DNA of 64,000 bases from Saccharothrix sp. ST-888 (GTDB lineage Bacteria > Actinomycetota > Actinomycetes > Streptomycetales > Streptomycetaceae), in the NCBI RefSeq assembly GCF_000955975.1, contig NZ_JYJF01000017.1, forward strand, positions 12,881 to 76,880. The letters are read 5' to 3'. The notes beneath the pieces are model-generated. The model saw only the letters and a list, made by a program, of their open reading frames with translations. It searched no databases and had not been told where the DNA came from. A program made the translations under genes and the position numbers. Of this stretch, positions 17,499-24,716 are shown in pieces; the stretch's first letter is position 1; each line of letters opens with the position of its first letter.

Positions 17499-18278
17499 CT
17501 ACCGGCTCAGGACCTGCTTCTCCCCGGCCTCCACCGCGATCGTCAGCCGGTTGCCGGGCGGCGGGAACGGGCAGATGAAGTGGTCGGCGAAGGCGCATGG
17601 TGGCAGGTGGGCGCGGTTGAGGTCGAGCACGGTGCGCCCGTCCTCGTCGGGTGCGGGCAGGGTGATGAAGCGGAACCGGTACGTCTCACTCCCGCTGGTG
17701 GCGTCGCCGATCACACCGCTCAGCCGCTCGCCCGCACGGCTGACGGTGAGGGTGTACGGCTCGCCGGCCAGGCTGAAGGCGATCTGCCCGGTGACCGCCA
17801 GCAGGCGATCCCGCCCGTCGGCGTTGGGTACGGTCACCGACCGGTCCGCCTCGAACGGGGTGAAGACGGCCGGTACGGCCCACTCCGGCGCGTAGGGGTA
17901 GACGGTGATCCCGGCGAACGCGGCACGGGTGGGCGAGTCCGGGTCGAAGACCCGCAGCGCCAGCTCGCCCTCGCGCTCGATCGGGACCAGCAACCGGTCG
18001 TCCAGCGTGGCCAGGTCGGGTTTCTGCATGGTGTCGGGGCGCAGCGCGACCTCACCGTCGACCGCCTCCCCCGCGCCCTTGACCCGGATGTCGTCATCGG
18101 CCTTGGCGCGCAGCCGGACCCGGCCCTCGGAGGCCCACCAGAGACCGGGCAGGCCGGGGATCCCGGTGGGTTCGGGTTCCAGCCAGTAGGTACCGGTGAG
18201 GGCGAGCTGGCCGTGCGGTGCGGCCACCGAGGCGGTACGGGCCTCGGTCCATTGCTTCCATTCCTCTGCGGCTGTCAC
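17499..18278 (-). CDS. DUF1684 domain protein
   Basis: The 259-residue cytosolic protein carries the DUF1684 pattern: an N-terminal EWKQWTEARTASVAAPHGQLALTG, a central FDPDSPTRAAFAGITVYPY, and a C-terminal DLNRAHLPPCAFADHFICPFPPPGNRL with conserved Asn, Cys and Pro residues. The family is widespread in actinomycetes and has no settled function. GTG 18278 is preceded by GGAGGG at good spacing. Upstream on the same strand, separated by a tandem repeat array, is an acyl-CoA thioesterase, so the two may share a transcript. Confidence 0.88.
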   Translation of the reverse strand: MTAAEEWKQWTEARTASVAAPHGQLALTGTYWLEPEPTGIPGLPGLWWASEGRVRLRAKADDDIRVKGAGEAVDGEVALRPDTMQKPDLATLDDRLLVPIEREGELALRVFDPDSPTRAAFAGITVYPYAPEWAVPAVFTPFEADRSVTVPNADGRDRLLAVTGQIAFSLAGEPYTLTVSRAGERLSGVIGDATSGSETYRFRFITLPAPDEDGRTVLDLNRAHLPPCAFADHFICPFPPPGNRLTIAVEAGEKQVLSR

Positions 18279-18298
18279 GGTTCAACCCTCCCGGGTAG

Positions 18299-18437
18299 TT
18301 CAGGACGACGATTCAGGACGACGATTCAGGACGGCGGTTCAGGAAGACGATTCAGGACGGCGGTTCAAGAAGGCGGTTCAGGAAAGCTATTCAGTGCAGT
18401 GACTCAGGCCAGCGGTTCAAGGCGTCGGCTCAGGAGA
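18299..18437. repeat. Decaying 13-nt tandem array, about 10.7 units
   Basis: Units of 13 bases begin TTCAGGACGACGA (18299 and 18312, identical), continue TTCAGGACGGCGG (18325 and 18351), and drift to CTCAGGCCAGCGG (18403) and a partial last unit at 18429. The core TTCAGGA is kept in most units. The array fills nearly the whole space between the thioesterase stop and the DUF1684 start and carries no stop-free coding pattern of its own. Confidence 0.9.
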
Positions 18438-18455
18438 TCGGTCGAGCCGAACACC

Positions 18456-19322
18456 TCAGCTGCGCCCGGCGAGGGGCCGAAACAGCCCCTCCTGCATGAC
18501 GGAGACGACCAACTGCCCCTTCCGGTCGTAGATCTGGCCGCGCGCCAGGCCGCGCGCACCGTGCGCGATCGGCGACTCCTGCCGGTAGAGCAGCCAGTCG
18601 TCGGCGCGGAACGGCCGGTGGAACCACATCGCGTGGTCGAGCGAGGCCATGTCGAAGTTCCGTTCGCCCCAGAGCGGTTCGACGGGGGCGCGGACGGCGT
18701 CCAGCAGGGTCATGTCGCTGGCGTAGGTGAGGGCGCAGACGTGGATCAGCGGGTCGTCGGGGAGGTCGCCGTTGGTGCGCAGCCAGACGCCGCTGCGCGG
18801 TTCGACGCCGATCAGCTCGTCCTTGCTCCAGCGCAGGCGGTCCACGTAGCGGATGTCGAAGGGCTGGCGGCGGCTGATGAAGGGCGGCAGTTCGCCGAGC
18901 CTGGAGCCGACCTCGTCCAGCGCGCTGGGCAGGTCCTCGGGGGCGGGCACGTCGGGCATCGCGTCCTGGTGCTCGATGCCGCCCTGCTCGGGCTGGTGGA
19001 AGTCGGCGGTGAGGGCGAAGATGCTCCGGCCCTGCTGGATGCCCAGGACGCGCCGGGTGGTGAAGGAACGGCCGTCCCTGATCCGGTCGACCTGGTAGAC
19101 GATCGGTACGCCGGGCACGCCGGGTCTCAGGAAGTAGGCGTGCAGCGAGTGCACCGGCCGTGCGTCCTCCACCGTGCGCCCCGCCGCGACCAGGGCCTGA
19201 CCTGCGACCTGGCCGCCGAAGGTGCGCTGGAGGGCCTCCTCGGGACTCCGGCCACGGAAGATGTTGAACTCGATCTGTTCCAGGTCGAGCAGGTCGACTA
19301 GGTGATCGACGGGGGTCTCCAT
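18456..19322 (-). CDS. tesB: Acyl-CoA thioesterase II
   Basis: The 288-residue protein is a double hot-dog thioesterase that hydrolyses acyl-CoA to free acid and CoA. Family marks are FNIFRGRSPEEALQRTFGGQVAGQAL near the start, SLHAYFLRPG, the Asp-bearing segment SLDHAMWFHRPFRADDWLLY, and the ending QIYDRKGQLVVSVMQEGLFRP. The length is normal for TesB. ATG 19322 is chosen because GAGAGGAAG precedes it; a longer start exists but lacks a site. It lies in the same direction as the DUF1684 gene behind the 13-nt array. Confidence 0.92.
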   Translation of the reverse strand: METPVDHLVDLLDLEQIEFNIFRGRSPEEALQRTFGGQVAGQALVAAGRTVEDARPVHSLHAYFLRPGVPGVPIVYQVDRIRDGRSFTTRRVLGIQQGRSIFALTADFHQPEQGGIEHQDAMPDVPAPEDLPSALDEVGSRLGELPPFISRRQPFDIRYVDRLRWSKDELIGVEPRSGVWLRTNGDLPDDPLIHVCALTYASDMTLLDAVRAPVEPLWGERNFDMASLDHAMWFHRPFRADDWLLYRQESPIAHGARGLARGQIYDRKGQLVVSVMQEGLFRPLAGRS

Positions 19323-19460
19323 GGCTGCGCTTCCTCTCTGGACGGTCTCGCGAGGCACACTCCGCCCGACGGCCGCCTCCGCTTACCCAGAAGTCTGCTC
19401 GGCCCGCCGGAATTCCCGTCGGGCGGGGTACGCGTCCGGCGGTGTCCCCGTCCGAGTACG

Positions 19461-20207
19461 TCAGCTGCCCGCCGCCGTACGCCGGCCCCCCTGCGTCCCG
19501 GCCTGCCCGATCCCCGACTGCCGGACGGTGATGTTCAGCCGCCCGACCAGTCCGAGCGCCGGGTCGGCGGTGCCAGGGAGGGTCCGCAGCACCCCGTGGT
19601 AGGCGAACCTGGACGGTCCGCCGAAGACCACCAGGTCGCCGCTGCGCAGCTCCAGGTCGGTCCAGGGGCGGGTGCGGGTCTCGGTGTTGCCGAGGCGGAA
19701 GACGCAGCTGTCACCGAGCGACAGGGAGACCACCGGAGCGTCGATCCGTTCCTCGCGGTCGCGGTGCAGGCCCATCTTCGCGCCGTGCGGGTAGTGGTTC
19801 ACCATCCCGATGTCGGGCCGGTAGCCGACGGCACCGGCGATCTCGGGCAGCTGCGGACCGTACGCCTCGGCGAGGGCGCGGACGGCCAGCTCGCCCAGTT
19901 CCGGCGGGAACGGCTTGACCGGTGCTCCGTCGCCGTCCACCACGGTGCGGGCGTAACCGTACGGGTACCAGTGCCAGCCGAGGCTGAGCATCCGCACCGA
20001 CATGACGCCGCCGCCGGGCATCCGGACGGTACGCATCCCGGCCGGCGGGCGGGCCCAGGCGCGGCAGGCCGCGACCAGTTCGCGCTGCTCGGCCGCGTCG
20101 AGCCAGTCGGGCAGGTGGACGGCGCCCGGTGCCGGTTCGGCGCGTCGGCGCGGCTCTGCCGGGAACAGCGGCTCGGCAGGGAAAAGGGGGAACGTTTCGC
20201 CGTCCAT
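19461..20207 (-). CDS. AlkB-like 2OG-Fe(II) dioxygenase
   Basis: This 248-residue protein resembles AlkB, which removes alkyl groups from DNA bases by iron- and 2-oxoglutarate-dependent oxidation. The iron ligands are visible as H-x-D in NHYPHGAKMGLHRDREE and a distal His in GPSRFAYHGV. The 2-oxoglutarate-binding Arg lies in GRLNITVRQ, and the SLSLGDSCVFRLG segment is typical. ATG 20207 gives a start (MDGETFPLF) consistent with AlkB length. Beyond repair of methyl lesions, other AlkB-family roles such as tRNA modification cannot be excluded. It stands alone between tesB and a divergent MBL gene. Confidence 0.9.
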   Translation of the reverse strand: MDGETFPLFPAEPLFPAEPRRRAEPAPGAVHLPDWLDAAEQRELVAACRAWARPPAGMRTVRMPGGGVMSVRMLSLGWHWYPYGYARTVVDGDGAPVKPFPPELGELAVRALAEAYGPQLPEIAGAVGYRPDIGMVNHYPHGAKMGLHRDREERIDAPVVSLSLGDSCVFRLGNTETRTRPWTDLELRSGDLVVFGGPSRFAYHGVLRTLPGTADPALGLVGRLNITVRQSGIGQAGTQGGRRTAAGS

Positions 20208-20269
20208 GTCCCCATCCTCGCAGCAGCCGACCCCACCCAAGCCCCTGGAACCCGGCTCGAAGGCCCTCT

Positions 20270-20360
20270 GCACCCGCCCGACCCCTCCCCGGCCGCTCCC
20301 GGCCCTCTCCGGCCCCTCCCGGCCCCTCCCGGCCCTCTCCGGCCCCTCCCGGCCCCCACG
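20270..20360. repeat. GC-rich degenerate tandem (CGGCCCCTCC-like)
   Basis: About eight imperfect 10- to 11-base units of the type CCGGCCCCTCC and CCGGCCCTCTC lie in the space between two divergent genes. Such slippage-prone runs are frequent in streptomycete DNA, and no function is evident. The array ends about 140 bases before the MBL gene start. Confidence 0.7.
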
Positions 20361-20499
20361 AGTCGGGCCCCACCACCCCACCACCTCGCACGGCGGCTTC
20401 AGCCGTTCGGCGCACACCTGACCGGTTGCGGGTGCAGCGCGACGGGTCCAGGGCTGAGCTGGGAGTACGCCTGCCGAGGAGCCCGGCCGAGGAGCCCGC

Positions 20500-21303
20500 A
20501 TGAAGACCCTGGATTTCAAGATCATCGACCTGCCCGAGGCCTCCCTCGACAAGACCGCCGTCCTGGTCACCGGGCCGCACGAGGCGCTCCTGGTGGATGC
20601 GGGCTTCACGCTCTCCGACGGACGCCGCCTGGTGGACGAGGTCAGGGCCTCCGGCAAGCGGCTGACCACGGTCTTCGTCAGCCACGGCGACCCGGACTTC
20701 TACTTCGGCGCCGAGGTGCTCCAGGACGCGTTTCCCGAGGCCAGGTTCCTCGCCGCGCCGGCGGTCGTGGAACACATCAAGGAGACGTACCCGGCCAAGC
20801 TGGAGACCTGGGCACGGCTCGGTCCCGAACTGTCGACCCGCCTGGTCCTGCCGGAGCCGCTGCCGGGCGGCGCCGTCGAGTTCGAGGGTCACCGGCTGGA
20901 AGTACGCGGCGCGGACTTCCACCTGCCGGACCGGCACTACCTGTGGGAGCACCGGCAGCGGGCCATCCTCGGTGGCGTACTGCTGTTCCAGGGGCTGCAC
21001 GCCTGGACGGCCGACACCCCCACCCCGGCGCAACGCGGAGCCTGGATCGATCTGCTGGACGAGATGGAGGCGCTGAACCCGTCCTTCGTCGCGGCCGGAC
21101 ACCGCAGAGCCGGCGCGTCCGCCGACGTCTCCGCGATCGGGTACACCCGGGAGTACCTGCGGACCTTCGAGACCGAGATCGGTCAGGCCGAGAACGCGGA
21201 GGCAGCACGGGCCGCGCTGGAACGGCACTACCCGCAGGCCGGATTGAAGCTCGCCGTCGAGCTCGGCACCAAGGTCGCCATGGGCGAACTGCACTGGCAG
21301 TAG
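20500..21303 (+). CDS. MBL-fold metallo-hydrolase with altered metal motif
   Basis: The 267-residue protein has the metallo-beta-lactamase layout: an N-terminal beta region with TGPHEALLVDAGF, a metal-motif position, and a C-terminal helical part. Where active members have HxHxDH the sequence reads SHGDPDFYFG, so the second His is Asp and the last His is missing. Downstream metal ligands are also hard to place, apart from H in FVAAGHRRAG. It may use metals differently or be a non-catalytic relative. ATG 20500 follows GAGGAG. The gene is read away from alkB and toward the Rpf gene. Confidence 0.8.
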   Translation: MKTLDFKIIDLPEASLDKTAVLVTGPHEALLVDAGFTLSDGRRLVDEVRASGKRLTTVFVSHGDPDFYFGAEVLQDAFPEARFLAAPAVVEHIKETYPAKLETWARLGPELSTRLVLPEPLPGGAVEFEGHRLEVRGADFHLPDRHYLWEHRQRAILGGVLLFQGLHAWTADTPTPAQRGAWIDLLDEMEALNPSFVAAGHRRAGASADVSAIGYTREYLRTFETEIGQAENAEAARAALERHYPQAGLKLAVELGTKVAMGELHWQ

Positions 21304-21421
21304 CGGTCGTTGCAGCCGCCACCAGAACGCGACCGGTCACCGCAGTCGCCGTCGACGCGGCGAGGCCGGCCGCCCCCGCCGGAGGGGGACGGCTGGCCTC
21401 GAACGCGGAGCGCGTCCGGGG

Positions 21422-22165
21422 TCAGACGGAGAGGACCTGGCCCGGGAAGATCAGGTTCGGGTCGCCGCCCACGACACCGGAGTTGTCGCTGTACAGGGTC
21501 TTCCAGTCGAGGCCCTTGGCAGCGGCGATGGAGCTCAGGGTGTCGCCGGACTTCACGGTGTAGGTGGCACCGTTGCCCTTCGCGGCGGGAGCCTGCGCGG
21601 CTTTGCCGCCCTTGCGGTCGGCGCGGTGCTCGGCGCGCTTGTGCTCGGCGCGCTGCTCGGCCTTCTTCTGCTCGACCGGCTGCTGCGCGGCCTTCGGAGC
21701 ATCGGTGGCGCTCTTCGCAGCCGGGGCCTTGGAGGCGGCAGCGGGGGCGGTGGTGTCGACCTGGGCAGCGGCACCGCCCTTGGTGAGACCGGCCTTCACC
21801 GAGCAGACCGGCCAGGCGCCGGGGCCCTGCGAGGCGAGGACCTTCTCGGCGACGGCGATCTGCTGCGCCCTGGTCGCCCGGTTGGCCTGCGCGGCGTACT
21901 GGGTGCCACCGAAGGCGGCCCAGGTGCTGGCGGTGAACTGGAGGCCGCCGTAGAAGCCGTTGCCGGTGTTGATGCTCCAGTTGCCGGTGCTCTCGCACTG
22001 GGCGACCTTGTCCCAGGCGGCGACCGAGGCGGCCGAAGCCGTCGTGGCCGTGACGAGGCCGGCCACCGGAAGGACGGCGACCGCGCCGCCCAGGACGGCC
22101 ACCCGGACGCGGTTGCGCTTGGTGGCGGTGGTCGTGGCAGCGGCGGTCTCGTTACGGAAAGCCAT
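21422..22165 (-). CDS. Secreted Rpf-domain transglycosylase with LysM
   Basis: The 247-residue precursor has a signal peptide (residues about 20-46, hydrophobic AVLGGAVAVLPVAGLV, cleaved near ASA-AS), an Rpf domain starting WDKVAQCESTGNWS with the catalytic Glu in CES and GFYGGLQFTASTW, an Ala/Lys/Glu-rich linker near 135-195, and a C-terminal LysM (YTVKSGDTLSSIAAAKGLDW) that binds peptidoglycan. Such proteins cut glycan strands during spore germination and growth. The start at 22165 follows GAGAGGAC. A Crp-like site lies about 380 bases upstream. In S. coelicolor the related rpfA is known to be controlled by Crp and by a c-di-AMP riboswitch; I could not confirm a riboswitch here. Confidence 0.93.
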   Translation of the reverse strand: MAFRNETAAATTTATKRNRVRVAVLGGAVAVLPVAGLVTATTASAASVAAWDKVAQCESTGNWSINTGNGFYGGLQFTASTWAAFGGTQYAAQANRATRAQQIAVAEKVLASQGPGAWPVCSVKAGLTKGGAAAQVDTTAPAAASKAPAAKSATDAPKAAQQPVEQKKAEQRAEHKRAEHRADRKGGKAAQAPAAKGNGATYTVKSGDTLSSIAAAKGLDWKTLYSDNSGVVGGDPNLIFPGQVLSV

Positions 22166-22544
22166 GAGAGTCCTCTCGACAGCCCCGGGCGGGCATGCGG
22201 AACCAGGCCCTGGGGGCCGATCCGCTCGCCGCGTCCGCAAGGCGGCCGTGCACGTGTCCGACGTGCCGCGCCGCCCCGGCCACCCTCCGCACCCGTGCCC
22301 GCCTTCCGGCGGTCGCACTGGTGGGCGCCTTCGCGCCGTGAGGGTGAACCCGGGTAGTGCTCGTTGCACTGGCCAAGAAACTACGAGTAACCATGACGGT
22401 CACCCAAACAGCGGGGAGCAGTCCCAGCTCAGCCCGGCGCTACCGACGGTAAAGATCATGCAAACTGGGCGAAATGTCCAATTTCATGATGCTTTCCAAG
22501 GTCAAACCCCCCATCAATATGATCCGGTCCACAATGTTCACTCC

Positions 22545-22558
22545 GTGAGCTCGGGCAC
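22545..22558. promoter_or_regulatory. Candidate Crp binding site upstream of the Rpf gene
   Basis: GTGAGCTCGGGCAC fits the Streptomyces Crp consensus GTG-N6-GNCAC exactly. It lies in the 553-base space between the divergent Rpf gene and the gene at 22719, in a locally AT-richer stretch (22450-22620). Near 22440-22500 the minus strand has TTGGAC followed by TGATCT at 17 bases, a possible promoter for the Rpf gene. Binding is not shown by sequence alone. Confidence 0.5.
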
Positions 22559-22661
22559 ATTGTCGACACATTGCAATCAGACGTTCACACGTCGCAGTCG
22601 GATTCGCGGCAATTCCCGTCGCTGCCGTGTCCACCCGTGACCCTTGACACAACGGCCCGTT

Positions 22662-22697
22662 GGTAATGGCGGTCGGGCGCGCCCGGCCACCATTACC
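22662..22697. promoter_or_regulatory. 36-bp palindrome in the leader of the next gene
   Basis: The arms begin GGTAATGG and end CCATTACC and pair over 18 bp with two mismatches around the centre GGGCG/CGCCC. A TTGACA lies just before it (22644-22649), and the ribosome site of the 22719 gene lies 9 bases behind it. It could be an operator for a dimeric repressor or an RNA hairpin in the leader. Confidence 0.6.
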
Positions 22698-22718
22698 TGA
22701 CGAACCGAGGAGTCCCCC

Positions 22719-23570
22719 TTGCCGCGCATGCTCGCTGTCAGCGACGAGGTCCGAGCCGAGATCGGCGACGACGAGGCAGACCGCCTGCTCGCCGGTGCGC
22801 ACGCACCCGACACTTACGACTGCACCTCGTGCCGCACCCCCGGCGACTCCTCCCAGGAGGCCACCAGCACCGTGCTGTTCGTCGGTGACGAGACAGCAGT
22901 ACTCGCCTTCGCCCACGCCCGCTGCATCCCCTCACAGGTCGTACCGGTCTCCGAGGAACAGCTGCTCGGTGCCGTACGCAGCATCAGCCAGGCCCAGGGC
23001 AGCGCTCCGGCGGCCGCCGGCCTGCCCGGAGCCGGGGTCGGAGCCGACCCGGAGGCCGCGTCCCAGGCCGAACAGTCCGCTCCGCCCGCCGCCGGACAGC
23101 CCGCCGTCCTCGGGATCACCTGCGGGCTGGTGCTCTGCGGGGACACCGGGCACGCCGCGCTGGTGGTCGAGCCGACCGGACCGGTCGGCAGGCCCGGCAA
23201 CATCACCGGGGAGGACGAGTTCCTCTCGCTGCTCACCGACCACCACTTCCAGGAGGTCATGAACGTCGACAAGGCCCCCGAGTCGCCGCTGCCCGGCTGG
23301 TCGGTGCTGATGGCCATGGGCAAGCTGCACGCGATCCTGCAGCCCTCCGCGACCGGCGGCAGCTCCGCCTGGTGGCAGGCGCACCAGCCGCTCCAGGTCA
23401 CCGACGCCTGGCGGCTGGCCGCCGGTCGTCAGGCATCGGTGACGATGTACGCGGTCCCGGCCGGCACCATCGGCCGCCAGCCGCGCGAGGACCTGCTGCG
23501 TCTGGCGCTCGACCGCGCCGCCGCCAAGGGCCTGCTGGTCGGCGCCATCCTGCCGCTCGCCGGGACCTGA
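22719..23570 (+). CDS. Conserved actinomycete protein of unknown function
   Basis: The 283-residue protein begins MPRMLAVSDEVRAEIGDDEADRLLAG and has a possible CxxC in YDCTSCRTPGD near residue 32, then FVGDETAVLAFAHARCIPSQVVPV. A Pro/Ala-rich linker near residues 90-125 separates it from a second alpha/beta domain. It is a streptomycete-type conserved protein without a function known to me. The TTG at 22719 is preferred over the ATG nine bases later because GAGGAG lies six bases before it. The CxxC and the later Cys could bind a metal. The palindrome in its leader suggests dedicated control. Confidence 0.75.
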   Translation: MPRMLAVSDEVRAEIGDDEADRLLAGAHAPDTYDCTSCRTPGDSSQEATSTVLFVGDETAVLAFAHARCIPSQVVPVSEEQLLGAVRSISQAQGSAPAAAGLPGAGVGADPEAASQAEQSAPPAAGQPAVLGITCGLVLCGDTGHAALVVEPTGPVGRPGNITGEDEFLSLLTDHHFQEVMNVDKAPESPLPGWSVLMAMGKLHAILQPSATGGSSAWWQAHQPLQVTDAWRLAAGRQASVTMYAVPAGTIGRQPREDLLRLALDRAAAKGLLVGAILPLAGT

Positions 23571-23834
23571 CCGACGCCCGCAAGAACCCCGGCGCCGGAC
23601 TCCCCCGCCGCTCCCCTGTTCCGGCCCTCCGGCACCACGTCGGCGGGCCGGACCGACCCGGCGGAACAGAGCATCGGAGCGGTTCGACGGGGGCGGCGGC
23701 GGAGCAGCGGCAGACAACGGTCAACCGGGTGACGCACGGGTGACCCGTCCGACCGCCCCGCCGGACCCCCGGAGCGGCGCAGGCCGCCCGGCCCGGCCCC
23801 GCATCCCCCGGCCGCCTCACTCGTTGGCCCCTAT

Positions 23835-24599
23835 GTGTACAGCTACGACGTCGCCGCCGCCCACCGCCCGTCCGCCACCACCACGCGCTCCATCCCGGGC
23901 ATGCGCCCGTCGTACGACGCGGAGCACCCCTCCTCGCCGACCCCGATCTACGACGCGCTGTACTCGGAGTACCGACGGCTGTTCCGGGCCCTTCCCGGTG
24001 ACCGGACCGGCGAGGAGGACATGCGCTTCACCGGCTTCGCGGTCCGGGACGGATACTTCGGCCGGGACGCCCACCCGGTCCGCGAGGCGCTCCCGCCCGG
24101 TGACTCGTACGGGACCCGCAGCGAGCCGTACGGCGCCCGCGCCGAGCTGACCGCCTACCCGCCGCAGCACCAGACGTTCGACACCTACGCGGGGCACGCG
24201 CAGGGCACGCCGCAGTTCATGCCGAACCAGCAGAGCGGCGGCGGGCAGTACGGGACGGGATATCTCGCGACCGGACCGTTCACGCCGGGACAGGTGACGT
24301 CCGGTCAGTTCAGCGCCGGCCAGTTCATGACCGCGACCGGCCAGTTCGGGGCGGGGCAGCCCGGTGCCGGACACCACGCCACCGGCCAGCCCGGCACCGG
24401 ACAGCCCTCGGGCAGCGGTCAGTACGCGGGGGCGGCCCAGGCGTCCGGCGGTCAGGGCTGGGTGGCCTCGGGCTACCTCTCCCCCGCCCAGCCCGTCACC
24501 CCCGGCGCCGGCACCGCCGCCGGAGAGGCCGGCGGAGTCAGCGGGCGCCACCGCAGCATGCTCTCGCTGCCCCCGGGCCGGGTCCCCGGACAGAGCTGA
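23835..24599 (+). CDS. Low-complexity Gly/Gln/Thr-rich protein, Streptomyces-type
   Basis: The 254-residue product has a short ordered N-terminal part (PTPIYDALYSEYRRLFRALPGDRTGEEDMRFTGF) and then about 150 residues of repeats such as GQYGTG, SGQFSAGQFM, GQFGAGQPGAG and GQPGTGQP, closing with RHRSMLSLPPGR. The TPIYD and the RHR-LSLPPGR ends recall small conserved streptomycete proteins of the DUF6643 type; I am not certain of that assignment. The start is uncertain: GTG 23835 has no clear ribosome site, and ATG 23901 is an alternative. No signal peptide is seen. Confidence 0.6.
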   Translation: MYSYDVAAAHRPSATTTRSIPGMRPSYDAEHPSSPTPIYDALYSEYRRLFRALPGDRTGEEDMRFTGFAVRDGYFGRDAHPVREALPPGDSYGTRSEPYGARAELTAYPPQHQTFDTYAGHAQGTPQFMPNQQSGGGQYGTGYLATGPFTPGQVTSGQFSAGQFMTATGQFGAGQPGAGHHATGQPGTGQPSGSGQYAGAAQASGGQGWVASGYLSPAQPVTPGAGTAAGEAGGVSGRHRSMLSLPPGRVPGQS

Positions 24600-24630
24600 C
24601 GCTCCACACCTCTCCACTGACTGCCCAACC

Positions 24631-24669
24631 GCCGAAGGCCGGGCCCCGACGGGGTACCCGGCCTTCGGC
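24631..24669. terminator. Hairpin between convergent genes, upstream of the der stop
   Basis: A perfect 13-bp stem (GCCGAAGGCCGGG / CCCGGCCTTCGGC) with a 13-base loop sits between the low-complexity gene and der. No T-run is present on either side, as usual for streptomycete terminators, and it may serve both strands. Confidence 0.75.
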
Positions 24670-24716
24670 CTACGGCCTCGACGTCGGCCGGCCCACTGAC
24701 GACCGACTACGACTGC

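Noticed and set aside
22166..22450. Possible ydaO (c-di-AMP) riboswitch upstream of the Rpf gene
   Set aside because: The leader is long enough, but I could not find the conserved core of the motif on the minus strand; a covariance search would decide.
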